From positions 124,001-188,000 of the forward strand of contig CALMPF010000026.1 of NCBI GenBank assembly GCA_937871505.1: DNA of 64,000 nucleotides. Reading direction: 5' to 3'. This document shows, in pieces, positions 7,578 to 17,701 of this stretch (position 1 is its first letter; every line of letters begins with the position of its first letter). The notes under the pieces are model-generated. The model ran no database searches. It saw nothing but the letters and a program-made list of their open reading frames with translations, and had not been told where the DNA came from. A program made the position numbers and the translations under genes. Source of the stretch: an uncultured Planctomycetia bacterium (GTDB lineage: Bacteria; Planctomycetota; Phycisphaerae; Phycisphaerales; SM1A02).

Positions 7578-10475
7578 CTACCCACGGTGCTGCGTCTCGT
7601 CGAGGTTGAGCAGGAGGTTGGCGAGGACGATCCACGCCGCCCACTCGGGGGCCGTCGGACCGGAGGAGCCCGGCAGCGCCGCAGCGGCGTCACTCGATCG
7701 GGGAATGCCGATGCCGCGAAGGGCTTCGAGCGAATCAAGCAGCGCCGCGGCGTTCTCCGGCGCCGCCGCGAAGGCCGCGATCTCGGCGCGGAGGAACGCC
7801 AGCAGGCGTGCGCGCTCATTGGGCGTCGGCGGCCGGGCGGTGCAGAGTCGAAACGCGGCGACGATCCGTGCCTCGTCGTCAGGCTCGCCCTCGGCAAGGG
7901 CGCGGCGCGCGAGCCCTGCCGCGGCCTCGACGAACTGGGGATCGTTGAGGGTGATGAGCGCCTGGAGCGGCGAGCTCGTCCGCGGCCTGCGCGTGCAGGC
8001 GATCTCGCGGCTGGGTGCGTCGAAGCTCGTGAGCGACGGGTGCGGCGCCGTCCGCCGCCAGAACGTATAGATGCCGCGCCGGAACCGGTCCTCGCCGGCG
8101 CTCTCGGTCCAGCGGTCGGCGGAGTAGATCATCGTCCAGACTCCCTCCGGCTGCGGCGGAAAGACGCTCGGTCCTCCCAGCTTCGGGCTCAGGAGCCCGC
8201 CGATGGAGAGCGCCGCGTCGCGGAGCATCTCCGCCTCGAGGCGCTGCCGGGGAAAGCGCGCGAGCAGGACATTCCGAGGGTCGCGCTCCAGATGCTCGGC
8301 CGTCACCTGCGACGACTGCCGATAGGTCGCGCTGGTGACGATCAGCCGGTGGATCTGCTTCATGCTCCAGCCCTGCCGGACGAACTCGGTCGCCAGCCAG
8401 TCCAGGAGCTCTGGGTGGCTCGGCGCATCGCCCTGCACGCCGAAGTCCTCGCTGGTCTCGACGATGCCGCGGCCGAAGTGCAGCTCCCACATCCGGTTGA
8501 CCGCGACGCGGGCGACCAGCGGGTTGGCGGGATCGACGAGCCAGCGGGCGAGCGCGAGCCGGTCGCGCGCCTCCGGTGGAGCGCTCATCGGCGGCAGGAT
8601 CGCGGGAACGTCCGGCGTGACGACGGCGCCGGGGTCGAGGAAGCTCCCCTTGTTCATCACCCGCGTGACCCGAGGCTCAGGGGCGCGCTGCATCACCAGC
8701 GTCGTGCCGGCGACGAGACCCCTGCGGGCGCTCTCGAGGCGTTCCACCACCCCGCGCGCGGCGTCGAGCGCCGACGCGTCGGCGAGGGGGTTCGCTTCGA
8801 GCCTCGCGCGCTCGGCCTGGGCGGCCTCAAGCTCGCTCGCCAGCGCGTCGTAGCGGGCCCAGTCGGCCAGCGCGGGGATCTCGAGCATCCCGCCCTCGGC
8901 CGTCGCCTCGATCGAGCTCAGGCGACGCACCTCCTCGATGTCGTCGTTGAAGAAGGCGAAGAGCCGGAAGTACTCCTCGTGGCTGATGGGATCGTTCTTG
9001 TGATCGTGGCATTGGGCGCAGCTCAGCGTCGTTCCCAGCCAGACGGCTCCGAGCGTCGCCACGCGATCGAAGAGCGCCTCGACGCGGAACTCCTCCTGAT
9101 CGGTGCCGCCCTCCTCGTTGATCATCGTGTTGCGGTTGAATCCGGTCGCGATCCGCTGGGCGATCGTCGGCGCCGGGAGCAGATCGCCCGCGAGCTGCTC
9201 GACGGTGAAGCGGTCGTAGGGGAGATCGCGGTTCAGCGCGTCGATCACCCAGTCGCGGTAGGCCCAGATCTGGCGGCGATTGTCCTTCTCGTAGCCATGC
9301 GTGTCGGCATAGCGGGCGAGATCGAGCCACGGCCGCGCCATCCGCTCGCCGTAGGCGGGAGAGTCGAGCAGCGCGGTGACGACGCGGTCGTAGGCGTCGG
9401 CGCGATCGTCCGCGAGGAAGGCATCGATCGCCTCGGGCGTGGGCGGAAGGCCGGTCAGATCGAGGGTGACGCGCCGGAGGAGCGTGGCGCGATCGGCTTC
9501 GGCGCTCGGCGACAGTCCGGCCTGCTCGATCGCCGCGAGGACGAAGTGGTCGATGGGTGTGCGCGGCCACTCGGTGCGCTCCGCCGCGGGGAGGTTCGGT
9601 CGCACCGGGGCGCGGTACGCCCAATGCCAGTGGGGCCCGTCGGTCGCCTCCTCCCACGGGGCGCCGGCGTCGATCCACGCCGCGAGGGTCGCCATCGCCT
9701 CCGCAGAGAGGGGCGCACCCTTCGGTGGCATCACCCGCGCGGGGTCGTCGCCGCGCACGAGGCGGAGCAGCAGGCTCTCCTGCGACTTGCCCGGAACGAT
9801 CGCGGGGACCCCCGAGTCTCCGCCGCGGAGGAGCGCGTCGCGCGAACCGAGCGCGAGGCCGCCTGCGGGCTCGGCGCCCGAGTGGCAGCTCGTGCAGCGG
9901 GTGCCGAAGAGCGCGAGCACCGCGTGGAGCTCCGGTGGCGCCGACACCTCCCGACCGGGGCTTCGGGTGGGCGCTGCCGCGCGGGCGAGGCCTGAGTCCG
10001 ACGCGGGCGATCGAAGTCGCGCGAGCGCGGCGCCGAACCAGTCGCCGTGGACCAGCGTTCCGCCGAGGTGTCCTGCGGCGCCGACGGCGACGACGAGCGC
10101 GACCATCATGAAGCGATGCCAGACGAGCGCCTGACGTCCGGGACGCCACCACGCGATGCCGCACGCGATCAGCGTTGCCGCGCTCACGACCGCCGCCGAG
10201 ACGCCCGCCCAGCGATGCCAGTCGAGCGTGGTCCCGGCGTAGCCCGCCCGCTCCGCGCTCGACCAGCCCGCCAGAGCCGCCGCGGCGGCGCCGAGCGTCC
10301 CGAGCAGGAGACACGCCGTCGCGGCGCTGCTCGGCGTGCGCTCTCCGCGCCGACGGCGCAGGAACTCCAGCAGGCACGCCGCGACGAGCAGCCCGATGGG
10401 GAAGTGGACCAGGATCGGGTGGAACGACCCGAAGAACTGCCACCATTGCTCAAGCGACGGGACCTCCCTGAGCAT
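7578..10475 (-). CDS. DUF2231 membrane domain + cytochrome c-like + DUF1549 + DUF1553 protein
   Basis: This 965-residue protein is of the planctomycete PSC1/PSD1 type. The N-terminus has about four hydrophobic helices beginning FHPILVHFPIGLLVAACLLEF, typical of DUF2231. A planctomycete cytochrome-c domain follows with the haem motif CTSCHS at about residue 192. DUF1549 contains a second CxxCH (LSCAQCHDHKNDPISHEEY, about 488), and DUF1553 runs from about 600 to the end with NRMWELHFGRGIVETSEDFG. I chose the ATG at 10475 because it starts directly at the membrane domain; the open frame to 10922 adds only Arg-rich sequence. A TACGAT hexamer lies 6 nt upstream. DUF1501 follows downstream. Role inferred: a periplasmic haem-bound enzyme or electron donor acting with DUF1501. 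Confidence 0.9.
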   Translation of the reverse strand: MLREVPSLEQWWQFFGSFHPILVHFPIGLLVAACLLEFLRRRRGERTPSSAATACLLLGTLGAAAAALAGWSSAERAGYAGTTLDWHRWAGVSAAVVSAATLIACGIAWWRPGRQALVWHRFMMVALVVAVGAAGHLGGTLVHGDWFGAALARLRSPASDSGLARAAAPTRSPGREVSAPPELHAVLALFGTRCTSCHSGAEPAGGLALGSRDALLRGGDSGVPAIVPGKSQESLLLRLVRGDDPARVMPPKGAPLSAEAMATLAAWIDAGAPWEEATDGPHWHWAYRAPVRPNLPAAERTEWPRTPIDHFVLAAIEQAGLSPSAEADRATLLRRVTLDLTGLPPTPEAIDAFLADDRADAYDRVVTALLDSPAYGERMARPWLDLARYADTHGYEKDNRRQIWAYRDWVIDALNRDLPYDRFTVEQLAGDLLPAPTIAQRIATGFNRNTMINEEGGTDQEEFRVEALFDRVATLGAVWLGTTLSCAQCHDHKNDPISHEEYFRLFAFFNDDIEEVRRLSSIEATAEGGMLEIPALADWARYDALASELEAAQAERARLEANPLADASALDAARGVVERLESARRGLVAGTTLVMQRAPEPRVTRVMNKGSFLDPGAVVTPDVPAILPPMSAPPEARDRLALARWLVDPANPLVARVAVNRMWELHFGRGIVETSEDFGVQGDAPSHPELLDWLATEFVRQGWSMKQIHRLIVTSATYRQSSQVTAEHLERDPRNVLLARFPRQRLEAEMLRDAALSIGGLLSPKLGGPSVFPPQPEGVWTMIYSADRWTESAGEDRFRRGIYTFWRRTAPHPSLTSFDAPSREIACTRRPRTSSPLQALITLNDPQFVEAAAGLARRALAEGEPDDEARIVAAFRLCTARPPTPNERARLLAFLRAEIAAFAAAPENAAALLDSLEALRGIGIPRSSDAAAALPGSSGPTAPEWAAWIVLANLLLNLDETQHRG

Positions 10476-10481
10476 CGCCTC

Positions 10482-10487
10482 ATCGTA
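10482..10487 (-). promoter_or_regulatory. Putative -10 element (TACGAT) for a leaderless mRNA of the DUF1549/1553 gene
   Basis: On the minus strand TACGAT ends 6 nt before the ATG at 10475, which would place the transcription start at or near the start codon. It is preceded by CCAG, as at the kinase gene. No clear -35 is seen. GAGG overlaps the gap but sits only 2 nt from the ATG. Confidence 0.4.
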
Positions 10488-10684
10488 CTGGACGAGTCGA
10501 CCGGGATCGCGCGGTCGGTTCTCGTCCCGCGCGAACCGGCAGGAACCCATGCGGCCGGGAGCCCGTTTTGTGCCATGCCACCGAGTTCCGCTCCGGGAGC
10601 TCGGAGCGGCGATGGCCAGGCGGTCGTGGATCTGCGCGGGGTCACCCGGGGCTGCGCAGTGTTGCGAGGTCGGGAGGGGTGCGC

Positions 10685-10712
10685 CACCGACGTGGCAGAG
10701 CCGAAGTCGGTG
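10685..10712 (+). repeat. Intergenic hairpin element, copy 1
   Basis: Inverted repeat CACCGAC / GTCGGTG with a 14-nt loop that includes AGAGCCGAA. A similar element occurs at 46694-46719 with a shared loop sequence, so this may be a dispersed intergenic repeat. Confidence 0.35.
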
Positions 10713-10898
10713 GAGCGGAGGACGGAGGCGCGGAGTCGGTGGCACGGGAGGGTCGACCGGCGACTTGACCTCGCCGCACTTGCATCGCTCCGGGCACGCG
10801 TCCAATGATCTCCAGCTCCCCGAACGGCGCGCGCCCCTCTTCGAGACGGGTCGGTTCCGCTTCGTCGCGCGCGCCGAAGAGCGAGGCACGGGCCGCCG

Positions 10899-13334
10899 AT
10901 GCGCCGCACGCGTTCGACCCATCTTCTGGTCGCCCTCGCGACCACCGGCATCGGGGGCGGGCTCGCTGCGACCGATGCGTCCCTTGCCGCGGGCTCATCC
11001 GTCGCACGCGCCGCGGCGCCTGCTGCTTCACCGGTCGAGGTGGTCGCAGGGTCTGTCCTTGCGGCTCCGCCGCCATCGCCTGAGCGGATCACGATCGAAG
11101 GGGCGATCCGCCGCTCCGACGACGGGCTGCCGCTCGGCAACGGTCGCCTCGGCGTCCTGCTCTGGGGCGAGGGCCGCACGATCCGGCTCTCCCTCGATCG
11201 CTCCGATCTCTGGGATCTCCGCCGACCGGAGGTCGTGACGGGGCCGGACTGGACCTGGGCGACGATGCGACGGCTGAAGGAAGAGGGGCGGCACGACGAG
11301 CACATCCGCCTCTTCGACGCCCCGTACGACACCGTGCCCTATCCGACCAAGCTCCCCGGCGGTCGCGTCGAGATCGACCTGCCGCCGGGGACGACGATCG
11401 TGGACTTCTCGCTCGATCTCTCCGATGGCGAGGCGACGATCTGGCTCGCGGATGGCAAGGGATACCTGCCGCTCCGCGTGGAGGTCCATCCCGACGAGCC
11501 GCTGGTTCGTCTCACAGGCGCGTTCGAGCCGGCGGCGGTGCGCATCGTCAGGCCGACCGGCCTTGACCGGCTCGGGTTTGACGCGGCGGCCAGCGGGGCC
11601 GACGGCGAGCTCCGATGGCTCGCCCAGGCGACGCCGGAGGGGCCCGCGTACGCGGTCGCGGCGCTCAGGTCGATCCTGGGTCCGACGGGTAAGCAGCCGC
11701 GTCGCGCGACCGTCGCCGCGGCGCTCGTCGACGACCCCGACCGGGCCGCGGCGCGACGACGCGCGATCGAGACCGTGCGCGACGGCGCCGAGCTCGCCCG
11801 CTCCCGCGCCGGGCGCTTCGCGCCTGCGGCCCGTGCGTGGGTGCGCCTCCCCGATGCGCGGATCCAGGCGCAGTACGACCTCTGCGCCTACCTCTATCGG
11901 GCCGCGGCGGGTCCGGGTGCGCCGCCGATGCCGTTGCAGGGGCTCTGGACCGTCGACGACGGCGGGCTGCCGCCGTGGAAGGGCGACTACCACAACAACC
12001 TCAACACCCAGATGACCTACGCCGCGTACCTCGTCGCGGACCTGATCGACGAAGGCGCGACGTGGATCGAGTTCAACTGGTCGCTGCTCGATCGCTACCG
12101 GCGCTTCGCGCACGAGTTCTACGGCCTGCCCGATGGCTGCGCCGTCATCCCCGGCGTGATGGCCCTCAACGGCGCTCCGCTCGGCGGCTGGGGGCAGCAC
12201 TCGCTCAGCCCGACCAACGGCGCGTGGATCGCGTGGCAGTTCTGGCGACATTGGCGCTTCACCGCGGACCCGGAGTTCCTCCGCAATCGCGCAGCGCCCT
12301 TCTGCGACGAGATCGGGCGCGGGCTGCTCGCCCTTCTGGAGCCTGTCGAGACCGCGCCGTCGGGCGATCGCCCGGGCCGAGTCGTCCTGCGGCTTCCGCT
12401 GAGCAGCTCGCCCGAGATCCACGACAACTCGCCGCGGGCGTGGTTGGCGCCGAACTCCAACTACGACCTCGCGGCGATGACTGCGCTCTTCCAGGCCAAC
12501 CGCGCCATGGCCGAGGAGCTCGGACGCACCGAGGACGTGCGCCTCTGGAGCGACGCGCTTGAGCGCCTCGAGCCCCTCGACGTCGCCGAGGGCGCCCTGA
12601 CGTTCGCGCGCGGCGAGCCCTGCGCGATGTCGCATCGACATCTCAGCCACGCGATGGCGATCCATCCCTTCGGACTCCTCGCCACCGACGGCGGCGACGA
12701 GGAGGAGGCGATCATCGCGGCCACGCTGGACCGGATCGCGGCGCAGGGGACGCGGGCCTGGGTCGGCTACAGCTTCTCGTGGTTCGCGGCGATGTGCGCC
12801 AGGGCCGACCGCGCCGAACAGTCGCTGGATCACCTCGAGAAGTACCTGAGCTTCATCGGCATCAACGGCTTCCACCTCAACGGCGACCAGTCGGGGAACG
12901 GCCTGAGCGACTTCACCTATCGCCCCTTCACGCTCGAAGGCAACTTCCTCGCGATGGAGGCCGTTCACGAGATGCTGCTTCGGTCGCGCGCCGGCGCGAT
13001 CTCCGTCTTCCCCGCCGTCTCCCGCCGCTGGCCGGATGTCGAGTTCGGCGGCCTCCGCGCGGAGGGGGGCTTCCTGATCTCGGCGCGCAGGCGCGGCGGG
13101 CGCACCACCGAATGTGCGGCGATGGCGACGCGCGATGGGGAGCTGCGCCTGCGGAACCCCTTCATCGCGACGCTCGCCGAGGGCGAGAGGCTGGTGGCGC
13201 TGCGCATCCCCGCTCCGTCGTCGGGAGCCGCCGGAGACGCGGGCGCGGTCGGCGCGATTGCGCTCGATCCGGATGCGCAGGAGTGGCGGATTCGGCTCGG
13301 TGCGGGTGAGCGGGTTCTCATCGTCGTGCGGTAG
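10899..13334 (+). CDS. Secreted glycoside hydrolase, GH95-like (alpha-L-fucosidase/galactosidase type)
   Basis: This 811-residue protein has an Ala-rich signal peptide (about 1-28) and the GH95 pattern: an N-terminal beta domain with GNGRLGVLLWGEGRTIRLSL (about 80-100), LQGLW (about 346), and NNLNTQMTY (about 366), whose Asn residues match the pair that positions the catalytic water in GH95. SSSPEIHDNS (about 502) has Glu where the family places its general acid. AWVGYSFSWFAAMCAR (about 624) and the C-terminal beta domain complete the fold. Length fits the family (about 750-850). It is transcribed away from the DUF1549 gene. Substrate is not deducible; GH95 also includes galactosidases. Sulfated algal polysaccharide would fit the lifestyle but is inference. 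Confidence 0.8.
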   Translation: MRRTRSTHLLVALATTGIGGGLAATDASLAAGSSVARAAAPAASPVEVVAGSVLAAPPPSPERITIEGAIRRSDDGLPLGNGRLGVLLWGEGRTIRLSLDRSDLWDLRRPEVVTGPDWTWATMRRLKEEGRHDEHIRLFDAPYDTVPYPTKLPGGRVEIDLPPGTTIVDFSLDLSDGEATIWLADGKGYLPLRVEVHPDEPLVRLTGAFEPAAVRIVRPTGLDRLGFDAAASGADGELRWLAQATPEGPAYAVAALRSILGPTGKQPRRATVAAALVDDPDRAAARRRAIETVRDGAELARSRAGRFAPAARAWVRLPDARIQAQYDLCAYLYRAAAGPGAPPMPLQGLWTVDDGGLPPWKGDYHNNLNTQMTYAAYLVADLIDEGATWIEFNWSLLDRYRRFAHEFYGLPDGCAVIPGVMALNGAPLGGWGQHSLSPTNGAWIAWQFWRHWRFTADPEFLRNRAAPFCDEIGRGLLALLEPVETAPSGDRPGRVVLRLPLSSSPEIHDNSPRAWLAPNSNYDLAAMTALFQANRAMAEELGRTEDVRLWSDALERLEPLDVAEGALTFARGEPCAMSHRHLSHAMAIHPFGLLATDGGDEEEAIIAATLDRIAAQGTRAWVGYSFSWFAAMCARADRAEQSLDHLEKYLSFIGINGFHLNGDQSGNGLSDFTYRPFTLEGNFLAMEAVHEMLLRSRAGAISVFPAVSRRWPDVEFGGLRAEGGFLISARRRGGRTTECAAMATRDGELRLRNPFIATLAEGERLVALRIPAPSSGAAGDAGAVGAIALDPDAQEWRIRLGAGERVLIVVR

Positions 13335-13516
13335 GGCGTCGGGCGCTCAGCACGCCCCGGATCGGCATGCCCTGAAGCGATCCGGATGCCGCTCGGCGGG
13401 CGTCGGGTCGATTCCAGGACGCTCTCCGATCGTTCGGGAGTCCGCGAGCTCCCTGAGTCCACGAAGACCGGCCGCGGCGCGTCCGGGGAACCTCCTACGA
13501 GGGCTGAGCGATCCAG

Positions 13517-13522
13517 TACGAT
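13517..13522 (+). promoter_or_regulatory. Putative -10 element (TACGAT) for a leaderless kinase mRNA
   Basis: TACGAT ends 6 nt before the GTG start at 13529 with no Shine-Dalgarno sequence between. The element is preceded by CCAG, as at the minus-strand element near 10485. Confidence 0.45.
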
Positions 13523-13528
13523 CGCGGC

Positions 13529-16500
13529 GTGTCCGGACGAAGCCGCGCAGACGACCGCGCCCGGACGGCGGGCGCCGAGGAGATCTACCTCGACGTGGTC
13601 GAGCTCGATCCCGCCGCGCGCTCGGAGCAGCTTCGTCGACGCTGCGGAGCAGACGCGGCGCTGCGCGCCGAAGTCGATCGGCTGCTGCTTCTCGACGAGG
13701 GGCTCGGCCGGTTCATGGAGCCCGACGCCGCCGACCGCGCGGATCCGCTGATCGGCCGCGAGATCGGCGACTTCGTCATTCAGGGGCGCATCGGCGAAGG
13801 CGGCTTCGGCGTGGTCTACCGCGCCGTGCAGATCCGTCCGGTCCGCCGCGCCGTGGCGATGAAGGTGCTCCGACCGGGCATGGATGGCCCCCGCATCGTC
13901 GCGCGCTTCGAGTCCGAGCGGCAGACGCTCGCGAGGATGGAGCATCCCGGGATCGCCCGGATGCTCGCCGCGGGCTCGACGGGCGAGGGGCGCCCGTGGC
14001 TGGCAATGGAGCTCGTCGACGGCGCCCCGATCGACCAGTTCTGCGATCGCGAGCGGCTCGACGTGCCCGCCCGGCTGCGGCTCTTCATCGAGGTCTGCGA
14101 TGCCGTTCAGCATGCGCATCAGCGCGGCGTGATCCACCGCGACCTCAAGCCCTCCAACATCCTCGTCTCGCGCGTCGCGGGCAGCGAGAGACCGCTTCCG
14201 CGCATCATCGACTTCGGCATCGCGAAGGCGCTTGCAAGCGCCCGCGGCGACGACGAGACCGCGAGCCTCGGCGGTCCGATGGCCCCGGCGACGCTGGAAG
14301 GTCAGTTCATCGGCACGCCGGAGTTCATGAGCCCCGAGCAGGCTGCGGGCGATCCAGGGAACGTCGACTCGCGAACCGACATCCACGCCCTCGGCGTGGT
14401 GCTTCACCTGCTCCTCGCGGGGACGCTGCCGCTGGAATCGACCGAGCTTCGGCGCTGCGGCCTCGCCGAGCTTCAGAAGCGGCTGACGGAGCAGGATCCG
14501 CCGCGCCCGAGCTCGCGCATCGCCAGGCTCGATCCCGAGCGCCGTGCGGAGATCGCGGCGCGGCGCGCGATGGCGCCGGAACAGCTTGCCCGCCGCGTGC
14601 GCGGCGACCTGGACTGGATCGTCGGCAAGGCGATGGCCCGCGAGCGCGATCGGCGCTACGCCTCGGCCAGCGAACTGGCCGCCGATGTGCGCCGTCACCT
14701 CGAAGGTGCGCCGGTGCTCGCGGGTCCGCCGACGCTGCGCTATCGGCTGGGGAAGTTCATCCGTCGCAACCGCGCCGGAGTGGCCGCCGCCGCGACCGTC
14801 ATGGCCTCGGTCCTGCTCGCCCTGACGGTGGCGATCTTCAGCCTGATGGAGGCGCAGCGGCAGCGCGACGCCGCGCTCGAAAGCGCCGAGCGGGCGCAGC
14901 GGCAGGCCTACGTCGCCTCGATCGCGGCGGCCCTGGCGGCCCTCGGGAACGGCGATGTCGAGCTCGCGCACGCGATGCTGGAGGCGTCCGATCCGGTGCA
15001 GCGCGGCTGGGAGTGGGGGCACGTCTCGACGCGCCTCGACGGCAGCCTGCTCGCCGTGAAGGTCCACGATGGCCCGGTCCGGTCGCTGCGGCCCCTCGCC
15101 GACGGCGCTCTCCTGAGCGGAGGAGAGGATGGTCGGATCGTCAGGATCGAGCCCGATGGATCGACGCGCGAGCTCGCCCTGCTCGAGGGCGCCGTCGTGA
15201 CCCTCGATGCTGATGCCGCCTCGGGGACGATCCTCGCGACGACGCGGAGCGGAGAAGAGCCGCTGCGTTGCTACTCCGTCCATTCGCTCGGTGCGGATGG
15301 CACGGAGCGCTGGCGGTTCGCGGAGGCGGTCTCGGGTCCCGGCTCCATCGACTCCGAGCGCGGGAGCGCGACCGTGGGACTTTGCGGTCCGCGCGCGCTG
15401 GCGCGGCTGGCGCTGGACGACGGGAGGGAGATCGAGCGGGTCGAGATCGAAGGAAGTCCCTTCGTCATCGGGCGGGGGGGCGACGGCACGGTGATGGCGC
15501 TCGTGAGCCGCGGCCTCAACGACCATGTCACCGTCGAGCTCGCCGCGGACGGCGAGCTTCGCACGTGGGATCTCGAGCTCGTCTTCGAGAGGGCGACCCT
15601 CGATCACGAGGCGGGGGTCGTCCTGTCCGGCGCCTGGACCGACGGTCGGGCGCTCCTGACCGACCTGCGCGCCCGCCGCACCGAGGCGATCGACGCGGCC
15701 GTCGGGTTCTATCGGATCGCGCTCGCCATCGTCGGCGACGCCGATCGAGTCGCGGTCAGCGAGGCCAACCGTCTCCTTCTCTGGAGCCGCAGCGAGCGAC
15801 GCGTGGTCGCGCGGCTCCTCGGCCATCGCGCGGAGGTGACGACGGCATCGTTCATGCCGGAGGCCGCGCTTCTCGCCAGCGGCGATGCGCGCGGCGAGGT
15901 CAGGCTCTGGTTCATGCCCCCGCTTCCGCTGCCGATCGTGGTCGACTCCCTCAGCAGGGTCGCGACGATTTCCGGCGCAGTCGCGGCGGAGTCGTGCGTG
16001 ATGGCCACTTCCGGCTGGGGTTTCGTCCGCACCTGGGATGCGGCGACGGGAGAACTGCTCGCGGTGGGCAACTACGGCAACCGCTACATCGACCGGATCG
16101 CGATCGATCGGGCGGGAGCGCAGGTCGCGCTGTGGGGACGGGACTTCCCCCTCGCGATCGCCGCGACGAGTGCGCTTGAGTCGTTGCGACGGCGCGGCGA
16201 CGAGGTGATCGGCGAGCGACGAATCCAGACCAGTCCCTACCCCGCGCTCGGATGGAGCCACGACGGCGATGCGCTCCTGTTCGCGGCGGTTGCCGAGGTC
16301 CCGGAGGGGGGGGTCGATCTCCTCGAGCTCGATGGTCAGACGCTTGAGCTGCGCCATCGCGAGGTGCTTGCCGCCGGTTCGGAGGGCCTCTCTGCGGCTG
16401 CGATCGTGGCGCTGCCGCACGACCTGGAACGAGGCGGCGCCTCGCCGGCCCTGATCGCCTGCGGAGGCGCAGGCCGCGGTCTCCTCTTCGCTCGAGATGG

Positions 16501-17482
16501 CCAGTCGAGCGTCCGCACGCTCGTGACCCTCGACGCGATGCCCGTCGCACTGGCAGCGACCGACGATGGCGCCGTTGCGGCCATCGCCGGGAGCGATGGG
16601 AGCATCGTCGTCGTCGAGCGCCGCACCGGCGTGCTCCGCTGGCGCGGGAGCGTCACATCGGGCGACGTCGAGGCCCTCGCCTTCACCGGCGACGGACGAC
16701 GGCTGGCGATTGCCATGGGGCGCGGACGGATCGAGGTTCGCGACGCCGAGCGAGGCGATGTCCTGGCCGTCATTGCCCATGGGGTCGGAGAGGTCCTCGG
16801 AATCGCTTCGTGCCGCGACTCCGCGGCGCTGCTGATCGCGGGGCGCGATCGCTCCTTCGAGATCCTCGACGGCGCCGCGCCGTCGAGCGGGCTGGCGATG
16901 CGACGCGCGGAGGTTCACCGCATCCGCGCGACGGTTGACGACCTCTATGAAGCGCATGTCACCGCACGGCAGGTCGAGGCAGCGCTCCGCGCAGGCTCGA
17001 TGCCGCTCTCGGAGGGACTCCGGGAGGCTGCGCTCGAGCACGTTCGACGCCGCGGGGATCACCGCAGTCAGATGGTCAGCGACGCGCTCGGCGAACTGCA
17101 CTCGAAGCGCGATGAGCCGTCGGTGCGGACAGCCTTGGCGCGGGTGGAGTCGATCCGCCGCGCGGGCCCCGACGAGTGGGATTCGTGGGACATCGCCGTC
17201 GCATTGGCGCAGTATCGGCTCGGCGCCCTCGCAGAGGCGCGGGCGGCGCTGCGACGATTCCTCGACGGGCCGGCGGCGGGTGACTCGGCCGAGGAAGCCG
17301 AGAACCGCGCCGCGATCGGGTGGCCGCTCATGGCGCTGATCGAGCGTGCCTCGGGCGACTCGGTCGCGGCCGAAGCCGCGTGGACGAAGGCGCTTCCGCT
17401 CGTGAAAGAGCGGCGAGCGGGGAGCGGTCACATCGCCGTTTCCATCTACGACGAGTCGGTCGAGGCATTCGGCGCGCCATAG
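13529..17482 (+). CDS. Transmembrane serine/threonine protein kinase with C-terminal beta-propeller sensor
   Basis: This 1317-residue protein has a Hanks-type kinase domain at about residues 75-385: glycine loop GEGGFGVVYR, VAMKVL with the ATP-binding Lys, HRDLKPSNIL, DFG as IIDFGIAK, and APE replaced by GTPEFMSPEQA. One membrane helix (about 416-440, AAAATVMASVLLALTVAIF) separates it from an extracytoplasmic WD40-like repeat region (about 500-1120; for example HRAEVTTASFMPEAALLASGDARGEVRLW) and a C-terminal helical, TPR-like region. The arrangement is common in planctomycetes, where such kinases are numerous. The GTG at 13529 is supported by the -10 hexamer just upstream. No partner phosphatase is adjacent. 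Ligand and targets are unknown. Confidence 0.9.
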   Translation: MSGRSRADDRARTAGAEEIYLDVVELDPAARSEQLRRRCGADAALRAEVDRLLLLDEGLGRFMEPDAADRADPLIGREIGDFVIQGRIGEGGFGVVYRAVQIRPVRRAVAMKVLRPGMDGPRIVARFESERQTLARMEHPGIARMLAAGSTGEGRPWLAMELVDGAPIDQFCDRERLDVPARLRLFIEVCDAVQHAHQRGVIHRDLKPSNILVSRVAGSERPLPRIIDFGIAKALASARGDDETASLGGPMAPATLEGQFIGTPEFMSPEQAAGDPGNVDSRTDIHALGVVLHLLLAGTLPLESTELRRCGLAELQKRLTEQDPPRPSSRIARLDPERRAEIAARRAMAPEQLARRVRGDLDWIVGKAMARERDRRYASASELAADVRRHLEGAPVLAGPPTLRYRLGKFIRRNRAGVAAAATVMASVLLALTVAIFSLMEAQRQRDAALESAERAQRQAYVASIAAALAALGNGDVELAHAMLEASDPVQRGWEWGHVSTRLDGSLLAVKVHDGPVRSLRPLADGALLSGGEDGRIVRIEPDGSTRELALLEGAVVTLDADAASGTILATTRSGEEPLRCYSVHSLGADGTERWRFAEAVSGPGSIDSERGSATVGLCGPRALARLALDDGREIERVEIEGSPFVIGRGGDGTVMALVSRGLNDHVTVELAADGELRTWDLELVFERATLDHEAGVVLSGAWTDGRALLTDLRARRTEAIDAAVGFYRIALAIVGDADRVAVSEANRLLLWSRSERRVVARLLGHRAEVTTASFMPEAALLASGDARGEVRLWFMPPLPLPIVVDSLSRVATISGAVAAESCVMATSGWGFVRTWDAATGELLAVGNYGNRYIDRIAIDRAGAQVALWGRDFPLAIAATSALESLRRRGDEVIGERRIQTSPYPALGWSHDGDALLFAAVAEVPEGGVDLLELDGQTLELRHREVLAAGSEGLSAAAIVALPHDLERGGASPALIACGGAGRGLLFARDGQSSVRTLVTLDAMPVALAATDDGAVAAIAGSDGSIVVVERRTGVLRWRGSVTSGDVEALAFTGDGRRLAIAMGRGRIEVRDAERGDVLAVIAHGVGEVLGIASCRDSAALLIAGRDRSFEILDGAAPSSGLAMRRAEVHRIRATVDDLYEAHVTARQVEAALRAGSMPLSEGLREAALEHVRRRGDHRSQMVSDALGELHSKRDEPSVRTALARVESIRRAGPDEWDSWDIAVALAQYRLGALAEARAALRRFLDGPAAGDSAEEAENRAAIGWPLMALIERASGDSVAAEAAWTKALPLVKERRAGSGHIAVSIYDESVEAFGAP

Positions 17483-17701
17483 CAGCCAAAGCGGCGACGT
17501 AGCTCCTCAGTTGTCTGCAACACACGTCGCCCGCGCCGGCGCGGTGTCTCCGCCGTTCAGCGGATGTCCGGCGCGAGTCGCTCCGGCGCGAGTCGATCCT
17601 CCGGGAGTCGCAGATCGGTCGCCCGGGCCGCGCGACGGGGAACCTCGACGCGGCTCCTGCGCTTCGCGCGAGAGGCGCGTGTTCCCTGATCCTGAGACCG
17701 G

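Larger units (their letters stand above)
10476..10898. other. 423-bp divergent intergenic region
   Basis: This region lies between the divergent DUF1549/1553 and GH95-like genes. It holds the minus-strand -10 element near 10485, a hairpin at 10685-10712 that recurs near 46700, and purine-rich GGAGGACGGAGG-type sequence. I see no gene and no convincing promoter for the GH95-like gene. Confidence 0.5.

Noticed and set aside
12965..17431. A 1488-codon open frame on the minus strand, opposite the kinase gene
   Set aside because: The plus strand carries clear kinase and propeller motifs. The antisense product is Arg/Ala/Asp/His-rich without motifs, as expected when GC-rich codons leave the complementary frame open. 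The same applies to 46891-49581, 50672-53503, 58395-61451 and 22141-24510 on the minus strand.
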